Shown: positions 11,880-23,319, counted from the first letter of the stretch. The stretch: DNA of 64,000 bases from Inia geoffrensis (GCA_036417435.1 CM070913.1:21792680-21856679), one strand, 5' to 3'. Program-made: numbers and translations. Notes: a model not told the origin generated them from the sequence alone.

Positions 11880-13250
11880 GGTTTGTAGCTCCTGTTGTTT
11901 TTGGTGTCTGCCCCCAGTGGCTAAGGTTGGTTCAGTGGGTTGTGTAGGCTTCGTGGTGGAGGGAACTAGTGCCTGTGTTCTGGTGGAGGAGGCTGGATCT
12001 TGTCTTTCTGGTGGGCAGGTCCACGTCTGGTGGTGTGTTTTGAGGTGTCTGTGGCCTTATTATGATTTTAGCCAACGTCTCTGCTAATGGGTGGGGTTGT
12101 GTTCCTGTCTTGCTAGTTGTTTAGTATAGGGTATGCAGCACTATAGCTTGCTGGTCATTGAGTGGAGCTGGGTCTTGGCATTGAGATGGAGATCTCTGGG
12201 AGATTTTCACCGTTTGATATTACATGGAGCTGGGAGGTCTCTTGTGGACCAATGTCCTGAACTTGGCTCTCCCACCTCAGAGGCACAGTGCTGACGCCTG
12301 GCTGGAACACCAAGACCCTATCATCCACACGGCTCAGAATAAATGAGAGAAAAAATGAAAGAAAGAAAAATAAAATAAAATAAAGTTATTAAAATAAAAA
12401 TAATTATTCCAAAGAAAAAAAAATTAAAGTAATTTTAAAAAGGGAGCAACAAACCAGAAACAAATCCACCAATGATAACAAGCGCTGAAAAGTATACATT
12501 AAAAAAAAAAAAAAAAAAAGGACAGGCAGAACCCTAGTAAAAATGGTAAAAGCAAAGCTATACAGACAAAATCTCACACAGAAGCATACACACACACACT
12601 CACAAAAAGAGAAAAAGGGAAATATATATAGATAGATATATACATATATACATATATATATCATTGCTCCCAAAGTCCACCTCCTCAATTTGGGATGATT
12701 CGTTGTCTATTCCGGTATTCCACAGATGCAGGATACATCAAGTTGATTGTGGAGCTTTAATCCGCTGCTTCTGAGGCTGCCGGGAGAGATTTCCCTTTCT
12801 CTTCCTTGTTCGCACAGCTTCCGGGGTTCAGCTTTGGATTTGGCCCCGCCTCTGCGTGTAGGTCGCCTGAGGCCGTCTGTTTCCCGCCCAGACAGGACGG
12901 GGTTAAAGGAGCCGCTAATTCGGGGGCTCTGGCTCCCTCAGGCCGGGGGAAGGGAAGGGTATGGAGGCGGGGCGAGCCTGCGGCGGCAGAGGCCAGCGTG
13001 ACATTGCACCAGCCTGAGGCGCGCCGTGCGTTTTCCTGGGGAAGTTGTCCCTGGATCACAGGACCCTGGCAGTGGCGGGCTGAACAGGCTCCCTGGAAGG
13101 GAGGTGTGGAGAGTGACCTGTGCTCGCACACAGGCTTCTTGGTGGCGGCAACAGCAGCCTTAGCATCTCATGCCCGTCTCTGGGGTCTGCGCTGATAGCC
13201 GTGGCTCGCGCCTGTCTCCGGAGCTCCTTTGAGTGGCGCTCTTAATCCTC
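11880..13250 (-). promoter_or_regulatory. L1 5' UTR / internal promoter region
   Basis: On the minus strand this precedes ORF1. Positions 12750-13220 are CpG-rich and much higher in GC than the rest of the window, as expected of the L1 internal promoter. Positions 12340-12680 are an A-rich and CA/TA-rich insert in plus orientation, which also occurs in the cetacean L1 5' UTR as I recall it. Whether the promoter works now cannot be told. Open frames across the GC-rich part (for example 12757-13131 on minus) are by-products of base composition. Confidence 0.7.
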
Positions 13251-13900
13251 TATCAAAATAGTATGGCCAAGATGCTGAGGTACCAGAGGAGGGATCAACC
13301 AACCAGCTTCCTTCATTCTCTCATGGCTTTTTTGCTTTCTTTTTATTTCTTCTCCCAATATAATGGTTTTGTGTCTATTCAACTGCAGACACTGGTCTAA
13401 GTATCTCCTTTTATATCTGGTCTGATTTTAACAGCTCTCCAGCTCCACAATTAGCACCCCCAACTCGCCCGACGGTGATGAGCTTGGAATCACAGCTGTT
13501 GAAGGGTGCATTCACTCTGGAGCCCCTTTTGTCTCTCCCTCCTGGCACCAGGCATTCGCTGTGTCGGCTCTCCCCATCTCCCACTGCCGGCTCTGGTGCC
13601 CATGGCGCTGGCTTGCGGGGGTAGAGCCCGCGCTAGCTCACGGTCTGTAGCAGAGCCGCAGCCGCAGTTCTTCTGATTTGCTCCTGAGCACTAGAGAGCT
13701 CGACCAGCTCTGCAGCTCTTTATGACATCTGGCACAGACAGCAAATTCCTTCCAGCTCATCTCGTGGAGCTGGGCTCTGTCCTGCCTTAAAACCAGCCCC
13801 AGTTCCTCAATTACCTTCTGCCCTTATTCACGCCCTGCCAATTCCTCTTTGCTGGAACCTGGATGAGGCTGCTGCACAAGCTAAGCCTGAGAATCATTTG
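13250..13900. other. GC-rich block of unknown nature next to the L1 5' end
   Basis: GC content is clearly above that of the single-copy DNA further right, with scattered CpGs (for example 13468-13475, 13600-13660). I could not match it to the L1 5' UTR or any other repeat. No open frame of note crosses it. It may be an unrecognised extension of the L1 5' UTR or a small unmethylated island. Confidence 0.3.
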
Positions 13901-15370
13901 TGAGGACTTACGGGCCTCCTCCGTGTCAAGATGGTGCTTGGAACTTGGCCGATGGAAGTCTGAGTCAGATGTGGTTCATTATAGGTAAGAGGAAGATGAT
14001 AATCTTTGGAAGAAACCTTCCTGTAAGTCTGACATGTCTGGAAAAACCGGACAGAAGCTGTCCACTCTCTGACTGAGGTTGGACTGGTGCCCAGATCCAA
14101 AGATCACAGGGTACAGCTTTGAAGAAAGGTTATTCTCAACATACCCAATGAGAAAGTACATGCACCCTCAAGTGACTGCGGCCATTGCTTTCTTGCCGTT
14201 GAGATCATCTCCCTCAGGAAGGGGCACTTTCTCTCTTTCAGTCCTGAACTCAGAGAGGTTTGCTACTTGGAGAAGCCACTCTTATAAGACAACTTGCTTC
14301 TCCTCCTCTGTAGTAGAAGGGCCTGCCACAAGGAGAATACAGGGGAAAGTAAACTGTGCCATTGAAGAGGGAGGAGGGTAGGTGGAGATGTTTACCCCAA
14401 GCTTGAGAGAAGTTCTGCAGAAGGCGTTTTTGAGTTTGCCCAACTTTATTTCTTTCATCCCATGTTTCTCTGTGGTTTTGCTGCGTGCTTGCCTAGATAT
14501 GTCACACACAACAGCCTTATAACTAGAAAAGTCTCTGGCCTCACAGGAGGAGGGAGATCTCCCTGAACATAATCCCCAAAGCGTTGGCTGGGAGCAGGAA
14601 ATGGGAGTCAAAGGGCACATCTGTAGGAGTAATTCCTCTTGCTGACAGTTAGGCCGTCTTCTTTCTCTCCTCTTCTCTTTGATGATAGGAAGTGCACACT
14701 CCAAGCTCCATTTCCTCACACTCTGAGGTGAAAATATCCAGATGAGTAGTATCCCCATAGAAAGGGATAAATTTAATCATTAAAATATGCATGCTTGTTT
14801 TGACATTCCAAACAATATTCAGCCCAAGCTTGTCTCTGGACACCTGGGCCATAATAGACCATGAGATGAGGAAGGGGATGGGAGAGAGTAATAGCCAAGG
14901 AATCACTGATCACCACAAATTCTATAAGCTTGGACATCTCTCAATAATATATCTCCATTGAATTCTCCATTCAAAGCCATTCCACCGAAAATCAAGCCAC
15001 AGTTCACCTCCCTGTCCAAGTTCTGCTTTAGAAATTAAAACATCGTGTATGATGTCATAGAGATTTTGGCCGGATCATCAGCAGAAGTCCTTCTATATTC
15101 ATTAGCATTAGATGAAGGATGGCCTTTTTATTATTAATGGGTGGGACGAAGACTGAGCATCGTGACCAGAAATGTTTTGTTGGTCTCCCATCTAAGATCA
15201 ATGGGTCCCTAGGGTGTTACCCCATCGGTTTTACTCAAGCGATTGTAGATTCAAGTAGATGTCACGGATGGGTTTCAGGATGAAAGGAAACTACACATGG
15301 GAAACTCAAGAGAAAGATGGGGGTAGTTGTGGAAATTCAGTACAACAGGTGCTCTAGGGAGGGGGGACCC
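13900..15370. other. Single-copy DNA, no feature seen
   Basis: A minus-strand open frame of 158 residues at 14282-14758 shows no domain, no splice context and no compositional bias typical of coding sequence, so it is not called. Confidence 0.4.
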
Positions 15371-15374
15371 AAAG

Positions 15375-15580
15375 ACAACTATGACCCAGTCCCTGTTCTT
15401 GAGACATTAACAATCTAGTAGATGGTGTAGATAAATTAACCAACAATTACAATGGAGTGTGGCACACACAGTCTGAACAAGATAGCTAAGCACTAAAATG
15501 AAGGGGAGGTTAATTCTCTCCCAAGTTGATGGGGTCAGAGAAGACACCCCAGAGGAGGTGACTTTGTGAGGCAGAAGTAA
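15375..15580 (-). mobile_element. Ancient L2 LINE fragment
   Basis: The plus strand reads the antisense L2 3' region: 'ccctgttcttgagacattaa' (recall 'ccctgccctcatggagctta'), 'caatctagtagatgg', and 'gaggaggtgactttgtgag' (recall 'gaggaggtgacatttgagc') in the correct order and spacing. Confidence 0.6.
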
Positions 15581-15584
15581 CTGT

Positions 15585-15725
15585 CACTCTTACTTAAAAG
15601 ATGTGGAACCTGTGGCTCAGTAAGATTAAATGATTTCCCGAAGGTAACACAGCTATTAAAGGATGACCAAGGTCTTCCAGCTCCTAGACTGTTTCCCTTT
15701 CCATTGCATCACAGCTGCCCTGGGT
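15585..15725 (-). mobile_element. MIR SINE
   Basis: Reads the antisense MIR core: 'ctgtggctcagtaagattaa', then 'aggtaacacagctattaaag', then 'cttccagctcctagactg'. These correspond to 'gaggctcagagaggttaag', 'ggtcacacagctagtaag' and the tRNA-like head. Confidence 0.8.
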
Positions 15726-16334
15726 GTGGGATGAGGATGGTGGTGGGAAGGAGAGTTAAGTTGAGGTTTTCAGCGGTGGTGGGCTGGGGCTAGTCAGAGA
15801 AAGACCAAATCAGTCTTTATGTCCTGGTTAGATCAGGAGAAATCTTAAAATCCTAAACAGGGCAGCTTGCAAGCAAGCAGTGGGGAGTAGCCACCTATAC
15901 GACATGAATGCATGCACTAAGGTTTCTTGTTTAAAACTTCTTGACAAAAGGATGGAGTCTTTATTCTAATACCAATGGTAAAGTTTTTTAAAACATTTAA
16001 TAAATGTTAAGAATCTTCATCATCACCATTATTATTATTATGCTTTTAATGATAATAGATTATTTCCTGAGAAAGGAAACACTGAGCATTCGAAGGATTA
16101 GCGAGTAGAGGAAGATAACACACCACCTTGTGGAATCAAAGGGCTCATGAGAAGAAAGCTGTAAGTGGGAAGGAGACCCTACATCAGCCTAACCATCCTG
16201 TCTCTTTTAAGAGGTACACATGGGCTGGAAGTGTCAGGAGCATCTTCCCAAACTCCCCATCCCACCCCAACTTCCATGAACCAGACATTTATCAAGCAAC
16301 CAGAGAAGCCATCCATCAACATGGACAAAAATAT

Positions 16335-16560
16335 GGTCTCTGGAGTCGGACTGCCTGAGCTCAGATCCTTTCCCTGTCTCTTAGTGACTGTGTAACTTGG
16401 GAAAATTCCCTCATCCTGCTGTACTTCCATTTCCCATATATAAAATGAGTATAATTATCATAGTAGTAGCTTACCTGATAAGGTAGATATGAGAGTTAAA
16501 TCAAATAGCTTAATCAGTTAAATTAAATACATAAAAAGCAGCTATACAATCATTACTTTC
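16335..16560 (+). mobile_element. MIR SINE
   Basis: Sense-strand MIR: 'ctctggagtcggactgcctg', 'tagtgactgtgtaacttggg', then 'tataaaatgagtataattat' and a degenerate tail. Order and spacing match the MIR core. Confidence 0.85.
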
Positions 16561-16584
16561 ATGTTGTAAGTGCTGACATTGTTA

Positions 16585-17300
16585 TAATTAGTGCGATTAT
16601 TAGTATGTGCTAGGCAATAAAGCATAATCCCTGCTCACAAGCTAGTAAATGAAAAGACAGTTATGGAGATAAGTGCAGTGGTGGCACAGATGAAGGTGAG
16701 GGGCAAAATGCATTCTGGAAAAGTAATACCCAAGTTGACTTTTTAAGCAATTAGCAAAAGGAGTAAAGGTGAGGGCATTGTAGAAAGAGAAAACTGCTCA
16801 AAAGAAGGAGATCTGACATGACATGGTGCTTTGGCAGCTGTTCGTAATTAAAGATGGTGGGAGAACAGAATAGGAGGGAAATGAACTGAAGGGGTGGGTA
16901 CATGGCGCCTTAAATGCCAAGTGAGAATCCAGATCACATTCTCAGTTACGGATTTCAAGAAGGGAGTGACATGATAAGACCTGCATCCATCCAAGATGGC
17001 TTGAAAGCAGTGTTGAAGGTGGGTTGGAAGGGGGGTTGAGATGACCAGCAGGGGAGACCTGTTAGGAGACTGTTTTAGGAATTCAGAAGAAAGGATGAGT
17101 GAATAAGATGAGGTGTTAGGGATGGGGTAAAAAAAATATCAAAATACCAAATGAAAGTGTGATGATTTGGAAACTGATTAAATCAAGGAGGTAAAGGGAA
17201 AGGAATAGTTAGGGAAGATGCCCAAGTTTCAGGTTTGGGCACCTAAGTGGGTAGAGGTGCATTCACAGAGATGGGATAAGAAGATCTGGAGTGGGGGGGG
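16585..17300. repeat. Ancient interspersed repeat, family not assigned
   Basis: Passages such as 'ggatttcaagaagggagtga' followed by 'catgataagacctgcat', and 'tcaggtttgggcacctaag' with 'gtagaggtgcattcacagag', belong to a common mammalian-wide repeat I recall but cannot name with certainty. Highly diverged. A run of about ten G lies near 17284-17293. Confidence 0.4.
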
Positions 17301-17349
17301 GGTTTAATTTAGTAAAAGTTAAATATATATACTCCATCAGTATGCATGT

Positions 17350-17377
17350 GTGCACACACACACAAACACACACACAT
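17350..17377. repeat. Interrupted (CA)n
   Basis: Short imperfect run of ca dinucleotides. Confidence 0.7.
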
Positions 17378-17554
17378 AGGGATACTGCTGAGGTTGCACA
17401 CAACCTCAATTAAGATTACAGTGAAACTGAGATATCAACATATTGCTGATAGGGTAAGAATTGGTACAACCATTTGGAAATTAATTGCATCATATTACTG
17501 AACCATTTTGGAAGGTTTTAGTTACTCTTAGAAGAAAGCCCAACTCAACCGACT

Positions 17555-18640
17555 TAAACAAAGACAAACAAATATAAAAAAACTCTGCACAAAAAAGGAA
17601 ACCATCAACAAAACAAAAAGGCAACCTACTGAACAGGGGAAGGTATTTTCAAATGATATGTCTGATAAAGGTTTAATACTCAAAAATATATAAACAACTT
17701 ATACAACTCAATATCATAAAACATCAGACAACCCTTTTAAAAATGGGCAGAGTACCTGAATAGATAATTTTCCAAGGAAGACATAGTGACGGCCAACAGG
17801 CACATGAAAAGATGATCAACATCAATAGTCATCAGGGAAATGCCCTGATCAAATCACAACTATAATGAGGTACCACCTCACACCTGTCAGAACAGCTATC
17901 ATCAAAAAGACAAGAAATAACAAGTGTTGGTGAGGATGTGGACAAAAGAGAACCCTTGTGCACTGTTGGTGGGAATATCAATTGGTGCAGCCACTGTGGA
18001 AAACAGTATGGAGGTTTCTCAAAAAACTAAAATTAGAACTACCATACTATCCAGCAATACCACTCCTGGGTATATACCTGAAGAAAACAAAAACACTAAT
18101 TCAAAAAGATATATGCACCCCAATATTCAGAGCAGCATTATTCTCAATAGTCTAGATATGGAAGCAACCTCAGTGTCCATCAACAGATGAATGAATAAAG
18201 AAGATGTGGTATTACTCAGCTATAAAAAAAAGAATGAAATTTTGTATTTTGAAATAAAGTGAATGGACCTGGAGGGTATTATGCTTATTGAAATAAGTCA
18301 GACAGAGAAAGACAAACACTGTATGTTTTCACTTATATGTAGAATTTAAAAAATAAAACAAACCAACAAATATAATGAAACAGAAACAGGCTCACGGATA
18401 CAGAAAACTAGTAGTTATCTGAGGTGAGGTGGTGGGGGAGAGGCAAAATAGGTGAAGGGGATTAAGAGGTAGAAACTACTAGGTATAAAATAAGTAAGTT
18501 ATAAGGATATAATATACAACACAAAGAATATAGTCAATATCTTATAATAACTTTGTACGGAGTATAATCTATAAACTATGTTGTACACCTGAAACTAATA
18601 TAATATTGTAAATCAACTATACTTCAATAAAAAAAGTTGG
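17555..18640 (+). mobile_element. 5'-truncated L1 LINE, ORF2 C-terminus and 3' UTR
   Basis: Sense-strand L1: the ORF2 end with [18 protein letters not shown] and [13 protein letters not shown] in a frame open from 17958 to 18155, then 'tggaccctggagggtatta'-like and 'gaaataagtcagacagagaa' passages (18290). The 3' UTR ends in 'atacttcaataaaaaaa' at 18640. The frame is closed by stops elsewhere. Upstream (17440-17510) there are traces of another L1, so it may sit in an older copy. Confidence 0.85.
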
Positions 18641-18951
18641 AAAGTGCTTTTTTCAAGTCTGCATAAATTTGATCTTATGCCAAACAAATAAACATATTTT
18701 TAAAAACCCTGTAATTTCACATGACAAGAATTACAGAAGGAGAAAAGTTTAAGGGTTGGTTTATTCAGCCATTCAAAGTGTAATAAAGATCGAGGTTCTT
18801 TCTGTCTTTCTGCTCTGCCATCTGTATGTTTGTTAGTTCTCCTCATCATCCCATGATGACTGCTATAGCTCCATGCATCACATCTTTACCCACCAATAAC
18901 TAGAAATGCTGGCGGGATGGGGGAGACTATCTCTTCCTTGAAGCTATTTTT

Positions 18952-19154
18952 TTTGTGTGTGTGTGGTACGCGGGCCTCTCACTGTTGTGGCCTCTCCCGT
19001 TGCGGAGCACAGGCTCTGGACGCGCAGGCTCAGCGGCCATGGCTCACGGGCCCAGCCACTCCGCAGCACGTGGGATCTTCCCAGACCGGGGCACGAACCT
19101 GTGTCCCCTGCATCGGCAGGCGGCCTCTCAACCACTGCGCCACCAGGGAAGCCC
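18952..19154 (-). mobile_element. CHR-type SINE with perfect TSD
   Basis: The reverse complement starts 'gggcttccctggtggcgcag' and ends at a T-run partly turned into (TG)n (18951-18964). The TSD 'tgaagctattttt' is perfect at 18939-18951 and 19155-19167, indicating a fairly recent insertion. Open frames of 60-100 residues across it are artefacts of the GC-rich SINE. Confidence 0.97.
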
Positions 19155-19167
19155 TGAAGCTATTTTT

Positions 19168-20180
19168 AAAGTATAAGAAATTGTTCCTGAAATCACTCCT
19201 GCAGATTTCCCCTCACCTATATTGAGAAAGCTGTATAATATTTCCACATTTGTTGGGTTAAAAAGTACCCTTATACTGGGGATATTTTAGATTGGATTTC
19301 TTCATGACCCTACCAAAGAAAGTGTTTTTAGTTTTGGAGTTTTTTTTCCTGACTTCTACTAAGCCTTGTAGATGTCTTCAGCACATTTGTTTTCTTCGAC
19401 TTCTTTGTGGAAAACAGTCAGCTAATCCAGCTTTTTATGCCTGAGATCCAGAAGATGTACACCTGGGGAAGGCCACTGGACTTGAATTAGTCTTTCCTGT
19501 TTCTGAGTCTCCTTGCACAACAGTCTTCCTCCTGTGCATGACCCTGAGGTCAACTGTCATCCTGAAATGTTTATAAATACAACGTGAAAAAAAGCATGAG
19601 GTCACAGCCCAGGATAAACCTCACGCCATGTCTTTAGGACTGTTGCCATAGCAGAAATGTATGCAGGATTGAAAAACACTCTTGAGTCAAAGGATTCTCA
19701 TACGGTCCGGAAGCTGCAAAGCACCTGGCGTGTGGAACATACACATCACAGAGCATGGGGACCAGCCTCAGTCAGAAGCCCCTGAAAAGAGGGGAAGCTT
19801 CTTTTTTGAGTTATGTATGCTCCTTCATCCTCGGTCACTCACCTTGTCTTCAGGAAACCACCAGGGAGTAGAGGGGAGAGAGATTTGGTAAACGGCCAAT
19901 GAGACAGCAAAATTGCAAAGACATTTTACTCATAATATTCATTCTTAAAAATGGTGGGAAGTTAATGCTTCAGTGTAGGACAGATGGGGTTGTCGATATT
20001 CTTTCAACAGTTATGTAAACAGTTATGTAAAGACATCTAGAAGAGTTAGGCTGGCTATTGAGGGGTGGTGGGGTTCAGGGAAGAGGGACTGGCCCTTGGG
20101 CTTTGTGCCTTTCTGTGTCCTCCCTTGTCCTCTTGTCTGGGTTGAGTGGGTTCTGTGTGAAAAGTTCCGTTGGCTCCAGA
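19168..20180. other. Single-copy DNA, no feature seen
   Basis: No exon or repeat recognised. A small direct repeat 'aacagttatgtaaa' occurs twice near 20008-20032. Confidence 0.4.
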
Positions 20181-20372
20181 GCAGCGGTCCTTACTTGCTT
20201 TGGCGTGACAGAGAATTAGGATAATCTGGGAAGGGGATGGAGCTTCTCCCCACATAAATGCCCACATTCGTATGGACACACACTCTTGTACCTGCTTTTG
20301 AGGTCATTGGGGGGCCCCCTGAAACTCATAAATTAGGGTGTCCACGTAACCCCAGGTTGAGACTCCTTCCCC
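20181..20372. mobile_element. Probable hAT-type non-autonomous DNA transposon
   Basis: The left end 'cagcggtccttact' and right end 'ggttgagactccttcccc' are approximate inverted copies of the hAT-Charlie termini 'cagtggttctcaac...gttgagaaccactg'. 'aagttc...ggtgtccacgtaacccca' inside fits the same element class. Target duplication not resolved. Confidence 0.45.
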
Positions 20373-20729
20373 TAGAAAGGGCTTGCAGGTGAGAACTTCA
20401 GTGGAGGAAGCAGTGAATGAGCTGGATGGGGTTTGCTCTTGGCTCAAAGGGTAGTTAAAGGAAACCCAAGGTTCCTTTCTGTGGTGTCCCTATCTACTCC
20501 CTCCCCACCAAAAAACTTACACTCAACCCTAGACGTCTTGGCATCTTCCCATTCCAGCCACTGCACAGAATGTACTCAAATTCTTTTATTATTCTATTGG
20601 GTTTAAAGTCTACACACTATTCAGATGTCCAGATAGGTAGTATTTTCCCATATTTCATTGATTCCAAGTCCCATACATTTTCACCTTTTTCATATCCCTG
20701 CAATTGGAATGAATCTTACAATAGAAATA

Positions 20730-21115
20730 AACGAATCAAGAGATTTTAACCTATCTTTCTCAGTAACACAAAACAAGCAGACAAGATGAGTAAGTACATC
20801 GAAGATGTAAACCATAAGATTAATGCGTTCAGTCTATTAGGCATATATAGAACAATAAAACAAATGACTGCAGAATATATGTTCTTTTTGAGTATACATG
20901 TAGTACTCACTAAAATTTACCAAACGCTGGGTGATAAAAACAGATATCAACAAATTTCATAATACTGACAACAAAGTATGTTGTCTGACCACAGTAGAAT
21001 TATGCTAAAAATCAAAAATCTTAAAAACACTAGAAATTTTCCAAAATTCTAGAAATTAATCAATACAATGATGAATATTCCATGAGTCAAAGAAGAATTT
21101 ATACCCAAACAAGAC
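20730..21115 (+). mobile_element. L1M or HAL1 LINE fragment, ORF2 5' half
   Basis: The order 'ggcatatatagaacaat' (20840), 'actgcagaatatatgttctt' (20866), 'aaaatttaccaaacgctggg', 'gtctgaccacagtagaatta' (20983), 'gagtcaaagaagaattt' matches the L1 endonuclease-region landmarks 'agacatatatagaacact', 'gcagaatacacattctt', 'tctgaccacaatggaat' and 'gggtcaaagaagaaatc'. No open frame remains. Confidence 0.65.
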
Positions 21116-21255
21116 ATTTCTGTCTGACCTTCAAAGGTTCCCCACCATCTGAATCCTCCCTACGCATCCAATTCTACTCCCACCTCACTCCAACTCTATG
21201 TTCAGTATTTTTTATTCACTAGCAACAAAATATACAGAATACTGTACTGCTCCTA
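21116..21255 (+). mobile_element. Possible L2 fragment
   Basis: CT-rich passage resembling the L2 region ahead of its 3' end ('...catccaattctactcccacc'). Weak similarity by eye only. Confidence 0.3.
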
Positions 21256-22165
21256 GAGTCTATTACAATACTAACCTTTATTAGAAAAATACAATACTAA
21301 TATTTATTAGAAAATAAATGCTAACTCTGTGCTTCAGGAGAATAGCAGAATTCCACTTTGGGATACACGCCTCTGGGAAAACACTTTAAAGAACTGTTAG
21401 ACAAAGCTGGGACACAGGGTTTTGTCTGGCATGAAAGCAGTTGAGACAGCCTTTATTATGCAGACAATTGTTCTGTCGGGTGAAATAATAATAATTTTTC
21501 TGCCTCCCCCCACTCCCCAGTCATGTTCTGAGAGATGAAAATTTGGGGAATACTAAAAGAGAGACCTTCAAAAGAAGAGGTGGGAGAGGAGCTGAATACA
21601 GAGGGAGGATGATCTACGAAATCATGGCCATGGGTCAGGATCTAAATGGCAACCTCCTCGGGGATGGAGACACAGATAACAGGGAAATGAGTCCCAACTC
21701 AGTAGAGGGAGTAGATGTGGGTTTCCCTGGCTACAGAGAGGATGTGCAGAGAATGACATTAGCACACAGAAAGAAGGGGAGAGTGGGAGAGACAGAGTAA
21801 GAGAGTAGGAGAGACCTGAAGACCAGTGTCATTTGATACCCTGGGAATGACTCATGGGCTTTGAGGGTGGGTGGTGGTGGGTACCGAGAAGACAGCAGAC
21901 AAAGGAAGGATAAAGACCAGGGATAAGGAATTCAGGAATGTGGGGTACCTGAAAGAAGTTTCTTCCCTCCACTTCTCTAAACAACTCTCAGTGGTGTTGG
22001 GATATGGAAAGGGAAGTATGACCCAGAAGTTGGAGGGCTTAGAGGCAACGGAGCTACAATTTGTAGTTATATCTCATTTTGAATTTTTTACTTTTGCTTT
22101 ATGTATCAATCTCATATGTCCAAGTAGATTTTTAGCTCCTAAAAGAAGACCAAATTTTGCCATTT
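21255..22165. other. Single-copy DNA, purine-rich in part
   Basis: Positions 21540-21830 are strongly purine-rich. No gene or repeat family was recognised, and the open frames there reflect composition. Confidence 0.4.
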
Positions 22166-22167
22166 CT

Positions 22168-22320
22168 ATCTAATCTATCTATCTATCTATATATACAGAG
22201 AGATAGATATACACATATGTATATGTGTGTGCATGTTATTTATATACACACATATACTTGTGTATATGTACATATACACATATGTATGTAAACACACACA
22301 CACACACATATATCTATATC
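22168..22320. repeat. Compound microsatellite (TCTA, TA, CA)
   Basis: tcta units from 22170 are followed by alternating ta/ca/tg tracts ending in a (CA)n at 22292-22307. Confidence 0.9.
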
Positions 22321-22640
22321 TTTTAAAGGTCCCAATCCCGATTAATTCACCTTGTACATGAAAGGCCATCTCCGATATATTGCTAAATAGTTCGGAAAAG
22401 AAAGATTCAGCAACCATTGCTTTTGTGCCTATTTTGTTTCAAATCACTTCTTTATTGCTGGGAGGCAAATCTTCCCAGTTTTTGTAGCCAATCTTTGCTG
22501 TGTTATGATTTTTAAGTGGAAATCTCCGGTCACTGTGATTGTACTTCACAGCTTTTATTTTATGTGTAATTTCTTTTTAAGCACATATATAGATTTCCTT
22601 TAAAATGTGGTGTCTATGTAGCTTTTAAACAGGTATGATA

Positions 22641-22976
22641 GGGACTTCCCTGGTGGTGCAGTGGTTAAGAATCCATCTGCCAATGCAGGGGACATGGGCT
22701 CAAGCCCTGGTCCGGGAAGATCCCACATGCCCCAGAGCAACTAAACCCATGTGCCACAACTATTGAGCCTGCACTCTAGAGCCTGCGAGCCACAACTACT
22801 GAGCCCGTGCACTAGAGCCCATGCTCTGCAACAAGAGAAGCCACCGCGATGAGAAGGCCAAGCATCACCACGAAGAGTAGCCCCCGCTCAATGCAACTAA
22901 AGAAAAAGCCCGCGCGCAGCAATGAAGACCCAACACAGCCAAAGATAAACAAATTAATTAATTAATTTAAAAAAAT
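22641..22976 (+). mobile_element. Long CHR-type SINE, perfect TSD
   Basis: Starts 'gggacttccctggtggtgca', carries the B-box-like 'gctcaagccctggtccggg', has the extended 3' body ('gaagacccaacacagccaaa') and a ttaa-rich tail. The 14-base TSD 'aaacaggtatgata' is at 22627-22640 and 22977-22990. The longer body, about 330 bp, separates this form from the 200-bp form elsewhere in the window. Confidence 0.97.
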
Positions 22977-22999
22977 AAACAGGTATGATACACTTCTTG

Positions 23000-23305
23000 G
23001 GGTTTTTTTGTTTTTTTTTTTATTATTAATTAATTTATTTTTTGTCTGTGCTGGGTCTTCGTTTCTGTGCGAGGGCTTTCTCTAGTTGCGGCAAGTGGGG
23101 GCCAGTCTTCATCGCGGTGCACAGGCCTCTCACTGTTGCAGCCTCTCCTCTTGCGGAGCACAGGCTCCAGACGCGCAGGCTCAGTAGCTGTGGCTCACGG
23201 GCCTAGCTGCTCCATGGCATGTGGGATCCTCCCAGGCCAGAGCTCGAACCCGTGTCCCCTGCATCGGCAGGCAGAGTCTCAACCACTGCGCCACCAGGGA
23301 AGCCC
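23000..23305 (-). mobile_element. Long CHR-type SINE in opposite orientation, abutting the previous one
   Basis: The reverse complement starts 'ggggcttccctggtggcgca' at 23306 and runs into the extended 3' body ('gaagacccagcacagacaaa') and an A-rich tail. The TSD 'cacttcttg' is at 22991-22999 and 23306-23314. It sits within 25 bases of the preceding SINE and forms an inverted pair with it. Confidence 0.95.
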
Positions 23306-23319
23306 CACTTCTTGTTTTT

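Larger units (their letters stand above)
6448..13250 (-). mobile_element. Near full-length L1 LINE retrotransposon (cetartiodactyl type)
   Basis: On the minus strand the order is a GC-rich 5' UTR (13250 down to about 11880), ORF1, ORF2, a 3' UTR ending 'ctccaataaagatgtt', and an A-rich tail (T-run 6448-6475 on plus). The span of 6.8 kb includes a 213-bp SINE, leaving about 6.6 kb, the normal size range of L1. Both ORFs are broken by stops, frameshifts and the SINE, so the copy cannot act on its own. No convincing TSD was found: the left flank before 6448 and the sequence after 13250 do not match. The 5' edge is placed where similarity to the recalled cetacean 5' UTR stops. Confidence 0.9.

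Noticed and set aside
11431..12087. 218-residue plus-strand frame rich in Leu/Ser/Cys, resembling a membrane protein
   Set aside because: It is the antisense of L1 ORF1 and 5' UTR; the hydrophobic character comes from the T-rich complement of an A-rich coding strand.
12757..13195. GC-rich open frames of 84-129 residues that look like a first exon
   Set aside because: They lie in the L1 5' UTR; openness comes from GC content and overlapping frames on both strands.
14282..14758. 158-residue minus-strand frame
   Set aside because: No domain, no supporting structure and overlapping frames on the other strand; chance is the better explanation.
18944..19225. Repeated open frames with motifs such as HCCGLSRCGAQA or REPWPLSL
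   Set aside because: The same peptides recur at every CHR SINE (9.2, 19, 23, 29, 30, 51, 53, 59 and 60 kb); they are SINE translations.
22641..22976. tRNA-like sequence with A and B boxes
   Set aside because: It belongs to the SINE head; no cloverleaf of a working tRNA gene can be drawn.
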